DNA from: Streptomyces sp. NBC_00440
Lineage (GTDB): Bacteria > Actinomycetota > Actinomycetes > Streptomycetales > Streptomycetaceae
Assembly (NCBI RefSeq): GCF_036014215.1
Contig: NZ_CP107921.1
Location: 4,460,001-4,524,000 of the forward strand
Length of the DNA stretch: 64,000 nt
Direction of reading: 5' to 3'
The notes below the pieces were generated by a model that searched no databases, was not told where the DNA came from, and was given only the letters and a program-made list of their open reading frames with translations. Position 1 is the stretch's first letter, and the number at the start of each line of letters is the position of its first letter. The position numbers and the translations under genes are program-made. Below, piece after piece: positions 8,260 to 18,500 of the stretch.

Positions 8260-11200
8260 TCACTGATTGCATGGAGGGTCGTACGGGAGGCGGGGAAGAT
8301 ACTCGTGCCATTTCTGCGGCGTCAGGACGCCCCGTGTGAACGAGCAAATGCGACTGATCGCCTTGTCGGGATCGAGGTTCCACAGCCGGACGCTATCGGC
8401 GCCGCTGGACACTCCGAGCAGGTGGGTGTTGGGGCTGAACGACAGGAAATTGCCCGTCTTGGCATTAGGGCTCAGCGATTGGCCGATGGGGGTGGCCCTG
8501 GCCGGGTGGGTGACCTGCCAGAGCCGGACCGTGTCGTCGTTGCCGCCGCTCGCGAGGGTGTGCCCGTTCTGACTGAACGTCAGGGACACCACCGCTTCGG
8601 TATGGCCGGCGAGGGGCGGGCCCAGCCGTGTGGCCCTGCGAGGGTCGGTGACGTTCCAGAGTCTGACCGTGCCGTCGTCGCTGCCGCTGGCCAGTGTGCG
8701 GCCGTCCGGGCTGTAGGTGACCGCGTTGACGGGCCCGAGGTGCCCCTTCAGCGGTGCGCCGAGCAGGGTGGCATGACGTGGGTCGGCCACGTTCCAGAGC
8801 CGGATGGCGCCGTCGGCGCTGCCGCTCGCGAGAGTCCGGCCGTCGGGGCTGAAGACGAAGGCGTTGACCCAGCCCGTCTGGCCGCTGAGCGGTGCGCCGA
8901 GCGGACGGAGACGGGCCGGGTCGCTGACGTTCCACAACCGGATGGTGCGGTCGTCGAGGGCGGTCGCCAGTGTGTGGCCGTCCGGGCTGAACGCCAGCAC
9001 GTCGGGGCCCGCGAAGCGGGTCCGCAGCGCGACGGGCGGACCGTAGGGGACCGGCCGGGCCGGGTCCGAGACGTTCCACAACTGCACCGCTCGGCTGCCG
9101 GTCAGCACCGCGAGTGTGTGTCCGTCGGGCGAGAACACCAGCGAACGCACGTCCCCCTTCCCGGGCATGAACGGTGCACTCAGCAGCACGGGCGAGTTGG
9201 GCGTCTGCACGTTCCACAGCCGGATCTTCCCGTCGCGCGAGGCCGTGGCGAGCAGCCGCCCGTCCGGGCGGAACGCTCCGATCCGGCCGATCATGTCCGA
9301 CGTCGGTATCGACCACAGGCGGACCTTGTTGTCACCGCTCCCGGTCGCGAGGGTCCGCCCGTCGGGGCTGAAGCCGACGGCGTACATCTCGCCACTGCTG
9401 CCCGAGAGCGGCTCGCCGACCTGGGAAGGAAACGCCGGATTACGGACGTTCCACAGGCTCGCCGTGCTGTCCGCGCTGCCGGCGGCGAGCTTGGTTCCGT
9501 CGGGGCTGAAGGCCACTGACCAGATGGGGCCGGTGTGGCCGGTGAGGGGCGCGCCGAGCGAGGAGGCATGGCGCGGGTCGGTCACGTTCCAGAGCCGGAT
9601 GGTGTTGTCCGCGCTGCCGCTGGCGAGAGTGCGGCCGTCGGGGCTGAAGGCCACGGAGTGCACCGTGCTCGTGTGGCCGGTCAGCACCTTGCCGACCGGT
9701 TTCGGGTGACGCCTGTCGGCCATGTTCCACAGCCGGATCGTGCTGTCGTCACTGCCCGCTGCCAGTGTCCGTCCGTCCGGGCTGAACGCCACGGAGCGCA
9801 CGGCGGCGGTGTGGCCCGTCAGCGTGCCGATCGCCTTCGGCCGGCTCGGGTGGTCCATGTCCCACAGCCGCACGGTGTGGTCCTCGTCGGCGGAGGCCAG
9901 CGTGCGCCCGTCGGGGCTGAAGGCCAGGAGGTACGACGTGCCGCCATGGCCGGTCAGCGGCGTGCCCAGCGGCTTCGGCCGGCTGGGATCCCGTACGTTC
10001 CACAGCCGGATCGTGCCGTCGTCCGACGTGCTGGCGAGGGTGTGCCCGTCCGGGCTGAAGACCGCACTGCTCACCCAGCTCGTGTGGCCGGTGAGGGGCT
10101 TGCCCAGCGGTTTGGGGTGAGTCGGGTCCGCCACGTCCCACAGCCGGATGGTCCGGTCGTAGCTGGCGGTGGCCAGGACCCGCCCGTTCGGGCTGAACGA
10201 GGTGAGGTACACGGCGCCGGTGTGGCCGAGCAGCGGCGTGGCCAGCGGCGCGTTCACGATCGAGATCAGACGGTTGTTGGTGGCCTCGTCGAGCGGCCGC
10301 AGACGGTGTGCCACCAGGTCGAGCTGGGCCGACAAGGACGGATCCGTGAACTGGACGCGATCGGCTTCGGCCACCACCTGCTCGAACACGGCATCGTCCC
10401 GCTGCTGCCGGGCGACCACCGCCGAACCGGCAGCCACCATCGCCAGGACGACCAGGGCCGCCACCGCACCACGGCTGATCCGGACGGTGCGCTTGCGCAG
10501 CCTGACCGAAGCGGCCAGGAACTCCACCGCGCTCCGGGTCAGGAAGGGGTCACCGGCGGACTTGACCCAGCTGCGGGCCTGCTCCAGACGCGAACCCCGG
10601 TAGAGGAGTGAACTGTCCCGGTCCGTGCCCTCCCAGGCCCTGCCGTCCTCCTCCAACTGCTGGCGGAGCAGGTTGCCGTTCCTGTCCTCGCCGATCCAGT
10701 CCCGCAGGCGCGGCCAGGCGTGGAGCAGTGCTTCGTGGGTGATCTCGACGGTATCCGCGTCGAGTGTCACCAATCGGGCGTTCACCAGCGCTTCGAGCGA
10801 TTCCTCCGCCTTGTGACGGTCTGTTGACTCCTCCGCGAGCTGGCGCCGCGTCTCCCGCCTGCGGGTGGCCTGGGTGTCCTCGCCCACTCGTACCAGCCTG
10901 AGGAGGAGCAGTCTCGTGGCCGTGCGTGCTGCCGGGTCGAGGCTGGACCAGGCCCGCTCGGCGGACGCCGCCACCGCACCCTGGATTCCGCCTGCCGCGC
11001 TGTAGCCGGCCAGCGTCAGCCTTCCCGCCTTACGCCGCTGCCAGGTGGCGAGCAGGGCGTGGGAGAGGAGCGGCAGCACGCCCGCGTGCGTACCGCGGGG
11101 ACCGTCGTCGCTCACTTCCCGGACGATCAGTTCGGCCAGCCCCGGTTCGAGCTCCAGACCCACGGCCTTGGCCGGGCTCGTCACCGCTTCGCGCAACTCC

Positions 11201-12300
11201 GAGGTGGTCAGCGGCCCGAGCACCATGTGCCGGTGTTGCAGCGCATCGGCCAGTTCGGGGTACCCCAGGCACTGCTCGTAGAAGTCGGCGCGTATCCCGA
11301 GGACTACGAGCACGGGGGCGGGTTCACCCGTGTCCTTCGGCGTGCACGCGGCGTGCAGGAGCTGGATGAAAGTGCGCTGGTTCGTGGCGTCGGAGCCGAG
11401 GGTGAAGACCTCTTCGAACTGGTCGACGATGACGACCGGACGGCCGGGGGACGATGTCTCGCGATGCGCCCACGCGGTGACGGCCTCGCGCGCCGCGCGA
11501 GCGAACCGGCGCGTACCGGGCACTCCGGCCGGCCGCTCCCCGGCGGGCCGCACCTCCCGCCCCTGCGCCTCCGAAACGACGTGCGCGAGCTCAGGTATCC
11601 GGCGGGTCAGCTCCGCGAGAGGATCGTTTCCCGGCACCAGTTGGAGCACGTCCCCCGCCTGACCGCCTCCGTCGCGCAGCGCGCCGTCCCGCAGCGCGGG
11701 CACCAGGCCGGCATTCAGCAGGGAGGACTTTCCCGACCCCGAGGCGCCCACGAGCATGACCAGGCCGCCCGTACTTTCGGCCGACCGGAGCTGAGTAACG
11801 AGGGCGTCCGTGCTCCGGTCCCGGCCGAAGAACCACCTGGCGTCCTGCCGGCGGTACGGAGCCAGCCCCCGGTAGGGGCACACCCCACCCGGGACGGTCG
11901 GGGCCTCTTCACCCGACGGGCGTCCCTTCTCTTCCGCGGATGCCGCGGGGTGCTCGCCGACCGGGTCGGCCACCGCGCGCTCCCACAGACGCTGCCACTG
12001 GGCCAGGTCGTACAGGCCGGCGGAGACCGGCACGGGCTGCGCGCGCCGTGCCTGAGGTATCAGGACGTGCAGCACCGCTGCGAGGGCGACGAACTGGGCC
12101 GGCACGTTCCTGGCCCGTCGCCAGTCGCTGATCCGCTGCGCGGACACCCGTACGGGCCGCCCTCGTTCGTCGGCCCGCTGGAGCCGGACGACCGCGTCGG
12201 ACACGCTCTTGAGGGGAGGGTTGCCAGCCTCCTTGTAGAGGAGCGCGAGACGCTCCGCCAAGGCTGTGCGTGCCCCTGAGTCGGAACTCAAGGTCTCCAC
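8260..12300 (-). CDS. HTH-nSTAND NTPase-TM-WD40 repeat protein
   Basis: A 1346-residue multidomain signalling protein. Order: HTH-like segment (about residues 30-80, VSAQRISDWRRARNVP); nSTAND1-type NTPase beginning CPYRGLAPYRRQDARWFFGRD (141 on) with Walker A GASGSGKS (185-192) and Walker B VVIVDQFEE (289-297); a winged-helix-like region with THEALLHAWPRL (521-532); one membrane helix (611-629); then fourteen WD40 repeats (from about 692) ending mostly in RLWNV. Fourteen repeats suit two seven-bladed propellers. The likely role is as a stress or ligand sensor that oligomerises on ATP binding; related bacterial STAND proteins include anti-phage sensors, but none is proven for this family. ATG at 12300 is used; no partner gene is adjacent. 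Confidence 0.9.
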   Translation of the reverse strand: METLSSDSGARTALAERLALLYKEAGNPPLKSVSDAVVRLQRADERGRPVRVSAQRISDWRRARNVPAQFVALAAVLHVLIPQARRAQPVPVSAGLYDLAQWQRLWERAVADPVGEHPAASAEEKGRPSGEEAPTVPGGVCPYRGLAPYRRQDARWFFGRDRSTDALVTQLRSAESTGGLVMLVGASGSGKSSLLNAGLVPALRDGALRDGGGQAGDVLQLVPGNDPLAELTRRIPELAHVVSEAQGREVRPAGERPAGVPGTRRFARAAREAVTAWAHRETSSPGRPVVIVDQFEEVFTLGSDATNQRTFIQLLHAACTPKDTGEPAPVLVVLGIRADFYEQCLGYPELADALQHRHMVLGPLTTSELREAVTSPAKAVGLELEPGLAELIVREVSDDGPRGTHAGVLPLLSHALLATWQRRKAGRLTLAGYSAAGGIQGAVAASAERAWSSLDPAARTATRLLLLRLVRVGEDTQATRRRETRRQLAEESTDRHKAEESLEALVNARLVTLDADTVEITHEALLHAWPRLRDWIGEDRNGNLLRQQLEEDGRAWEGTDRDSSLLYRGSRLEQARSWVKSAGDPFLTRSAVEFLAASVRLRKRTVRISRGAVAALVVLAMVAAGSAVVARQQRDDAVFEQVVAEADRVQFTDPSLSAQLDLVAHRLRPLDEATNNRLISIVNAPLATPLLGHTGAVYLTSFSPNGRVLATASYDRTIRLWDVADPTHPKPLGKPLTGHTSWVSSAVFSPDGHTLASTSDDGTIRLWNVRDPSRPKPLGTPLTGHGGTSYLLAFSPDGRTLASADEDHTVRLWDMDHPSRPKAIGTLTGHTAAVRSVAFSPDGRTLAAGSDDSTIRLWNMADRRHPKPVGKVLTGHTSTVHSVAFSPDGRTLASGSADNTIRLWNVTDPRHASSLGAPLTGHTGPIWSVAFSPDGTKLAAGSADSTASLWNVRNPAFPSQVGEPLSGSSGEMYAVGFSPDGRTLATGSGDNKVRLWSIPTSDMIGRIGAFRPDGRLLATASRDGKIRLWNVQTPNSPVLLSAPFMPGKGDVRSLVFSPDGHTLAVLTGSRAVQLWNVSDPARPVPYGPPVALRTRFAGPDVLAFSPDGHTLATALDDRTIRLWNVSDPARLRPLGAPLSGQTGWVNAFVFSPDGRTLASGSADGAIRLWNVADPRHATLLGAPLKGHLGPVNAVTYSPDGRTLASGSDDGTVRLWNVTDPRRATRLGPPLAGHTEAVVSLTFSQNGHTLASGGNDDTVRLWQVTHPARATPIGQSLSPNAKTGNFLSFSPNTHLLGVSSGADSVRLWNLDPDKAISRICSFTRGVLTPQKWHEYLPRLPYDPPCNQ

Positions 12301-12720
12301 TCCTTACTTCCCCCCACGCCTGGCTTCCGGACCGGAAAACTCACCTTATAGGGCTGACCTGGGGTTAGTCGTCGGCCAGGCGCCGGAACATCCTTGGCGG
12401 GCGCCGTAGATGGCAGGATCACGTCCCAGCAGCGCATCAACCGGGCGTCGCCCGGCCAGCCGACCAGCTCAGCGCTCGGAGAGACGCATCATGACGCCGC
12501 ATGTTCTCGGTCAAATTCCACCGGAGTTACGAGAGAGCGGCGGCGGTCTCGCCGCCTGAGCCCGAGAGACCCGTGGAGCCGTCGTCCCGTCCGGACGGCT
12601 GCCGTACCGACCACGTCGAACATCGACTCACGTCGAACATCGACCACGGCGGACACGGGTCGAGCCAGACCTCGATCCACGCCGGTACGACGACACGGCA
12701 CGGATCGACGCCGCTCGCGT
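12301..12720. other. Non-coding, no gene supported
   Basis: Region upstream of the WD40 gene. It contains a direct repeat ACGTCGAACATCGAC (near 12619 and 12634). Open frames here have no family resemblance and poor codon bias. The large gene's promoter should lie in the first 150 bases. Confidence 0.5.
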
Positions 12721-12726
12721 CGTTCA

Positions 12727-12758
12727 GCACCGGTCCCCACGAGGGGAGGGACCGGTGC
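12727..12758. terminator. 11-bp hairpin
   Basis: The stem GCACCGGTCCC / GGGACCGGTGC has a 10-base loop. It lies in the repeat-rich scar before the SDR remnant and may terminate read-through in either direction. Confidence 0.35.
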
Positions 12759-12820
12759 CGGACGACGCGGCGTATGCAGACAAAGAGGCCGTCCTCTTAC
12801 GAGAGGGCAGCCTCTTCGGC

Positions 12821-12874
12821 GTGTACGGCGTGTACGGCGTGTACGGCGTGTACGGCGTGTACGGCGTGTACGGC
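12821..12874. repeat. 9-bp minisatellite, six exact copies
   Basis: GTGTACGGC is repeated six times without a mismatch. Read on the plus strand it would encode Val-Tyr-Gly repeats, but no convincing gene surrounds it. Exact copies imply recent slippage expansion. Confidence 0.9.
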
Positions 12875-12998
12875 ATGCGGCAAAGGCAGCTCTGCGGGAG
12901 CTCCAGCGGCAGCTCTACGGGAGTTCTACGGCAGCTCTACGGGGCTGCTGACACCGGCGGTGATCGTGAGGAGATCCGCGGTGCTGGCCTTCAGAGCC

Positions 12999-13184
12999 TG
13001 GGTGAAGTCGTCTCCGAGCTCATCCGGGCGGGCCACACCGTCACCGCCCTGGCCCGCTCCGATGCCTCAGCCGCCCGCCAACTCCTCGGCTGGACAGCGA
13101 CACACCGGAGCCTGCTGGAGGACCTGGAAGAGGGGCGACTACTTCGCCGAGCCCACCGGCACATCCGTGGACCGCTGGGTCTGA
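12999..13184 (+). pseudogene. Collapsed SDR (NAD-dependent epimerase) remnant
   Basis: The plus frame reads VVSELIRAGHTVTALARSDASAA, which matches the N-terminal Rossmann region of atypical SDR epimerases. It then runs directly into RQLLGWTATHRSLLEDLEEG, which matches their C-terminal end. The roughly 200 residues normally between these are missing. After GAAGAGGGG the frame shifts by one; in the adjacent frame the expected GDYFAEPTGTSVDRW ending and stop follow. Thus there is a large internal deletion plus a +1 frameshift. The N-terminal TGxxGxxG loop is not recognisable either. Family assignment is from memory of the motifs. Confidence 0.55.
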
Positions 13185-13192
13185 GGTCCAGG

Positions 13193-13228
13193 GGTCGCTT
13201 CGGTCGCTTCGGTCGCTTCGGTCGCTTC
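13193..13228. repeat. 9-bp minisatellite, four exact copies
   Basis: GGTCGCTTC is repeated four times just after the SDR-remnant stop. It has the same 9-bp period as the array at 12821 but an unrelated unit. Confidence 0.9.
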
Positions 13229-13516
13229 GGGCAGGCGGGCCGGCGTCAGTAGTGCCCGGTCAGAAATGAGACGGCGGCGAGTTGTCGCTCGACGCTTCGC
13301 CGTCCTCCGGACGCCGACCACGAACCTGGGCGACCTGACAGCGCCCGGGCACCAGCACCTTCTCCGGCCACCCGAAACCCGGGTGGAAGCCGTCATGCTG
13401 CCCGTGGCCGACGGGCTGGACCTCCGCTCGCAAGCGGGACGGCCAGCGGGAGGGAAGAGCCCGGAGCCCAGGGGCCCGGTCGCGCGGCGTCGGCTCTTTC
13501 CCTCCCGCCGCGGCGA
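13229..13516. other. Gap with possible minus-strand gene remnant
   Basis: A minus-strand frame ending near 13260 reads GFGWPEKVLVPGRC..QVAQV and stops after SSDNSPPSHF, with fair G/C bias. It has no family match that I recognise and no good start. It may be a decayed gene end. No other feature is seen. Confidence 0.3.
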
Positions 13517-15151
13517 CTACGGCGTGGCCTCCAAGGCCGCACCCGTCCACGCGGCGCGCAGTGCCTTCTTGTCCACCTTGCCGACCTTGGTCGTCGGCAG
13601 CCGGTCCAGCAGGACCGTCTTCCGGGGCGTGTACAGCTCTCCCAACTCGGCGGTCACCGAGGCACGGACCGCATCCGGGTCGATGTCGGCGCCCTCGGCC
13701 GTGGCGAGGAAGATCTGTACGGCCTCCCCGTACTCCTCGTCGGGTATGCCCAGAGCCGCCGCGTTGCGCACACCGGGCAGCGTGAGCAGGAAGTCCTCCA
13801 GGACCCGGGAGTAGACGTTGTCGCTGGTGCTGCCGGTGACGATGATGTCCTTGGCCCGATCGACGAGATAGAGGTACCCCTCGGCGTCGAGGTACCCCAC
13901 GTCCCCGGTCCGCAGCCAGCCGTCGTGCAGCGCCTCAGCGGTGCGCTCCGGGTCCTCGTAGTAGCCGAGCATCACCGTCTCGCCCCGGACACACACCTCG
14001 CCGACCTGCCTGACGGCGAGCGCCACCGCGCTGCCCTCGTCACGGATCTCGATCTCGGTGTCGGAAATCGCGCGACCGCAGCTGCGCCAGAGCTCGGGCC
14101 GCTGGGCTCCCTCCGATGCGAGCGCCTCCGCGCTGAACGCTGCGATCCCCAGCGCCTCGGACTGCCCGTACCCCTGGCTGAGTACGGGCCCGAAGACCTC
14201 GACCGCCTGCTGCAGCCGGCTGGGCGACGAGGCCGCGCCTCCGACGACGATCCGCCGCAGTGCGGGGAGAGCCCCCGGCACGCACTCCGGGTGGTCGAGA
14301 AGCGCGTACAGCATCGGCGGTACGAACATGGTGGCGGTGATCCGCTCCTCGCGCAGCACCGCCAGCGCCGCGCCCGCTTCGAACTCGGGCAGCACGACGA
14401 GGGTGGACCCTGTCACCAGCGCCTGAATCGTGGTGAGGTGGCCGCTGCCGTGCGTGAGCAGTGTGGAGGCGAGCACGCGATCCGTGCCCGGATCCATGGC
14501 CGGGAAGGGCGTCGGCCGGGAGCCCTGCAGAGCTCCCTCCACCAGGCCCACCAGCGCGTCATAGAGCCGGTGGCTGTGCGCGGCGAGCTTGGGACGGCCC
14601 AGGGTGCCGCCGGTGTAGAGGACGGTGACGGCCTCGTCCGCTCCCGGCGCGGGCACTCCGTCGGGGCGCTCCGCCGGGCACTCGGCCTCCAGCGCCAGCA
14701 GGTCCGCACACCGCTGCTCACAGGGCCCGAGGCTGAGCAGCACGGGGGCGTGAACGCTGCGGCCGGCCGCGTCGGCGGCCCGCTCCGCGAACAGGGGGTC
14801 GGTGACCACGGCGCGAGCCCGGGACTGCTCGACCAGCGCGGCGAGTTCGCCGGGGCCGGGCTCGGGCGGCAGGAACACGACGCGGCAGCCGATGAGATGG
14901 ACCGCGAGCTGCACCAGGACGGAATCCACCCGGTTGGCCAGGAACAGCCCCACTCCGTCGCCGGGTTCCAGCCCCTGCCGGCGCAGCGCGTGCCCCAGAC
15001 GGAACAACCGCTGCCGAGCTTCCCCCCGGGTCAACCGCTGCGCACCCTGGACGAGCGCCTCGGCGTCCTCGTCCTTGTGCCAGTGCTCCAGGATGTGGTC
15101 CACGTACGTCCGGGGCTCGGATATCCCGTGTGCGTTACTGATCATGAACAT
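13517..15151 (-). CDS. AMP-dependent acyl-CoA/aryl-acid synthetase (ANL family)
   Basis: A 544-residue adenylate-forming enzyme that activates a carboxylic acid with ATP. Core motifs: A3 as VLYTGGTLGRPKLAAHSH (usual form YTSGTTGxPKG, so unusual), A5 as SQGYGQSEALG, A7/A8 as DGWLRTGDVGYLDAEGYLYLVDRAKDIIV, and A10 as PTTKVGKVDKKALR with the catalytic lysine. No carrier protein or ketosynthase is adjacent. ATG at 15151 is used; a TTG two codons up and an ATG two codons down are alternatives, and none has a good ribosome site. The substrate is unknown; a coumarate/fatty acid ligase-like role is a guess. Confidence 0.88.
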   Translation of the reverse strand: MFMISNAHGISEPRTYVDHILEHWHKDEDAEALVQGAQRLTRGEARQRLFRLGHALRRQGLEPGDGVGLFLANRVDSVLVQLAVHLIGCRVVFLPPEPGPGELAALVEQSRARAVVTDPLFAERAADAAGRSVHAPVLLSLGPCEQRCADLLALEAECPAERPDGVPAPGADEAVTVLYTGGTLGRPKLAAHSHRLYDALVGLVEGALQGSRPTPFPAMDPGTDRVLASTLLTHGSGHLTTIQALVTGSTLVVLPEFEAGAALAVLREERITATMFVPPMLYALLDHPECVPGALPALRRIVVGGAASSPSRLQQAVEVFGPVLSQGYGQSEALGIAAFSAEALASEGAQRPELWRSCGRAISDTEIEIRDEGSAVALAVRQVGEVCVRGETVMLGYYEDPERTAEALHDGWLRTGDVGYLDAEGYLYLVDRAKDIIVTGSTSDNVYSRVLEDFLLTLPGVRNAAALGIPDEEYGEAVQIFLATAEGADIDPDAVRASVTAELGELYTPRKTVLLDRLPTTKVGKVDKKALRAAWTGAALEATP

Positions 15152-15508
15152 ATGCAAACATGCCGCCCAGGAGCCATTGCAGCGCAGGGGGCGTTTTTGG
15201 CCATCGGGCGGTGGAGTACCGTGCCCCGGCCCGGGACGGGCAAATTACCTCTCCGCAATCGGTGTTGCCAGGTGGCGTCGTCCGGTGAGGAGAGGGCACA
15301 ACGAGGACGCCGGGGACTGGCGGGTCGACCGCCACCACTGGTGGACACATGTCCGTTCAGGGCGACGGACTGCACTACCCCTTCGGTGTCGGAGGCAAGG
15401 AGCTCATGCACGGTGCGCAAAGCGGTTTGCGCCAGGACTGACGCGTATTACGCAGGCTGGTTCTGCCGGAGCGACGGGCCCGACAGTAGAAACGAGCTGC
15501 TGTTTCGC
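15152..15508. other. Intergenic, no gene supported
   Basis: Separates the AMP ligase from the restriction enzyme. A minus-strand frame starting near 15411 (MHELLASDTEGVVQSVAL) looks briefly protein-like but then degrades into Arg/Pro-rich sequence. I do not call it. Near 15420 a GGTGCGCAAAGCGGTTTGCGCC inverted repeat (TGCGCAAA-N4-TTTGCGCA type) is visible. Confidence 0.4.
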
Positions 15509-18500
15509 TCACAGGTCGAATAGCGCGTCGCCCGCGTCCGATGTCGCCTTCAGTGCCTTGGTCGCCTCTGTGGGCACGGGAAGGACGCCCGCCGTGGTCA
15601 GATCTGCCACCGTGATCAGTTGGCCCGCGCACACCTCATTGAAGAGATCGGCCTGCGCCGGCTCCCCCTGCACGAGCAGGCCGAGGACGTTCAGCAGCTC
15701 CAGCAGTTCCGTGGTCCATGAGGGAAGCCAGCGCCGAGCGAACTCATGGTCCAGTTCGAGGCGTCGCTTGCCGGCGGGGTTCCTTCGGCGGTAGCCAAAC
15801 CACTTGTCGAGAACGTTCATCCCGGACACTTCGTACTCCCGGACCGCGAGAGGCACCGGACTGATCCGTCCACTGCCGACCCACAGGTCCTGAGTCACGG
15901 GGTCGTACGCCAACTTCTCCGGCATGGCTTCCGTATCGTCCGGAATCTCCGCGACGCATCGGGGGCGGTCGCGTGGCAGCAACACCCTGCCGTACGGCCT
16001 CCCAGCTGTCTCGTCGGCATACCGCTCGCCGTAGGTGTGCAGCCACAGGACCCGCTGGCCGATGGCAACAGCCTGCTCCCACAGACAGAGGTCAGCGGTG
16101 AGGGGTATGCGCGGGCCAGGGACTTCGAGGTCTTCCTGGAATCGGGACGTGTACTCCGGATGGGACGCGAGTGCGGCAATGTAGGCCAGGAGGTCTTCAG
16201 CGACGACCGGTACTCCGAACCGCCTGGCGAGCAGGGGGAGTAGACCGGGCGTGACGTTGGGCAGCGTGCCGGCGGCGTTGCGGTAGAGAGGACGGGCGCA
16301 ACCGCTGCGGTTGTTGAAGTAGTGCATGTCGGGAATGAGGGCACTGAAGACCAGCGCCGGCCCGTTGGCCAGCGGGTGGGCATTCTGCTCGACGGTGTAG
16401 ACCTGCCGGTCGCTCCGGACTCGCCAGAGGTCTGGTCTGCCGCGTTCCATCAATCGGCTGTCCGGCAGGACATACTGCCGGTCGAACGACCGGAATCCTA
16501 TACGCACCGCTTGAGTGTTTGTCCTGTGCTCGGTGGCGAGTGTTGTCCGGCCATGCGATTCCACCCCGGGCAGGGGCGGGACACTGTCATCGGGCGTTCG
16601 CTCTCCCGAGTCTCCGAGCATCTTGGCGCGCCTCTCGGTGTCCGCAGCGACGAAGCGCCGCCACCGTTCATGGAGCGTGCCCTCGTCCGGCGCATAGACC
16701 CACATGCGCCCCGGAGTGACGCCACGTGATGACCACGGCATCAGATCTCTCAGCTGCGGGCAGGACTCCCACAGGTCGCTGCCGGGCGGCAGGAAAGCAT
16801 CCGTCTTGCCCGTGGCGCACTCGCGCCATTCGGAGTCGTCGAGCCTGAGGGCCGCCAGACGTTCGATCTTCTCGTCGCGGCGCCCGGCGACCTTGAGGTG
16901 CCTTACTTTTGCGGTCTGCTGCTCTGTCCGCGGCCTGGGGCTGTTCCGCCATCGTACGAAGATCGCGATGCACAGCTCCTGCGCGACCTCGGGGAATATG
17001 CGGGTCGCGACATCAGCTCGGTGGCCCTCCGGCGACAGGTCGATGATCCAGCCCTCGTCGGCGGTTTCACGCAGATAGCGCCGCATTCCGGCGAACGCCC
17101 GCCCTTTGAGCCATGCCTTAGGAGTGATCAGCGCGACCACGCCGAAAGGTACGTCGTCGTGTGCGTCGAAGACCTTCCAGGTGGCCCAGCGCCAGAAGTA
17201 GACGTAGAGGTTGGCGATCTTCGACTCGTACCTGCCGTTACCGGGTTGCCGGAAGGCCCCCAGCGGGGCAGGGATGTCCGCCTCGGGTTCCCCTCGCTCC
17301 ACCCACTTGCCCGCACCCCGTTTCACGGCGTCGTGGGGCGGGTTGCCCATGACGACCATGACACGCTCGTCTCTCTTTACCTGGTTGGCCTGGCGGCGGG
17401 ATTCTGCGAGTGCTCGGTAGGTGTGGGGGATCCAGTTGAACTCAGCTGTTGGGCTGTCCAGGGCATCGGCCACCAACAGCCTGAGTCCCTGGGCGGGGGC
17501 CGCGGACCCATACTTCTTGAGCATGGCGTGCATGCGCAGTTCTGCGACGGCGAACGGGCCGACCTGCATCTCGAAACCGACCAGTCGACGCCCCGCCATC
17601 TCTCGCAGGCGGGGGCCCACCGCGCCTGGTCCCTCTTCTTCAGCGATGGTCTCGGCAGCGAGCTCCAGTGCCGACAGCAGGAAGGTGCCGGTGCCCATGG
17701 CCGGATCGACAAGGACCACATCAGGGGAGGCGAAGCCGGAAGGAATATGGAAGCCCTCCCGCCTCAGGACGTCCTCGACCAGCCGGGCCATGGCCGAGAC
17801 GACGCCATGTGGTGTGTAGTACGAGCCTGTACGTGTCCGCAGCTCAGGGTCGTAAATCTGAAGGAAGTGTTCGTAGAGCAGGAAGTAGGCATCGCCTGTT
17901 CCGTCGTCCAGCACGTCCCACCTGACCGCCCCGATGACACGGAGCAGTGTGTTGAGCGTGGTGGAGAGGCCCGCGACCGAGTCTCCGGCGAGGACATCCA
18001 GCGCCTGGCCCATAAGTGAGTGCTTCTTGCCCAGCTTCGTGGCGATACTGTGCATGGTCTCGCCCTCGAAGGTGATCTCCTCCACCCGAGCGAGCAGAAG
18101 CGCGAACACGACGGCTTGACCGTACTGTTCGATGAATTCGGCGTCGGTCGCCTCCGGGAACAGCAAGTGTCGCCAGTCCTTGGCCAGCTTTGTAAAGGCT
18201 GGCAGACGGCGTCGGCTCCTTTCCTGCGCGATCGCCTCACCGACCTCTTCCGACAGCAGTTGGCACAGTCCTGCGACTGCTCGGATGAGCTGGCTCGTGG
18301 TGCGGGGCGTCTGCGGCTCCCAGGTCAGGAAGTCGTACAACACCCGCGCAAGCGCCCCGTCGGCGGGAGCAAGCCGGGTGCCGGAGGTGAGGACCGAGCC
18401 GCGCAGGTAGGCCACTTCTCCAACCTGTTGGCCCTGCTGGTGGACAGAAAACTCGTTACCGTCACAGAGCAGTACGTTGTTGAGCAGCCGTAGTTTCGCC

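Noticed and set aside
12821..13228. CRISPR array
   Set aside because: Units are 9-bp and contiguous, without spacers, and no cas genes are present anywhere in the window.
12755..13252. Plus-strand frame encoding Val-Tyr-Gly repeats as an intact novel protein
   Set aside because: Only its middle resembles any family (an SDR with its centre deleted), and the true C-terminal reading lies in another frame; better explained as a pseudogene with a minisatellite.
13139..13396. Minus-strand frame with EAT repeats (MTASTRVSGG...)
   Set aside because: It is the antisense reading of the GGTCGCTTC minisatellite and the SDR remnant; no ribosome site or family resemblance.
15142..15420. 92-residue minus-strand frame starting MRTVHELLASDTEG
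   Set aside because: Its beginning looks protein-like but most of it is Arg/Pro-rich antisense-like sequence without family match.
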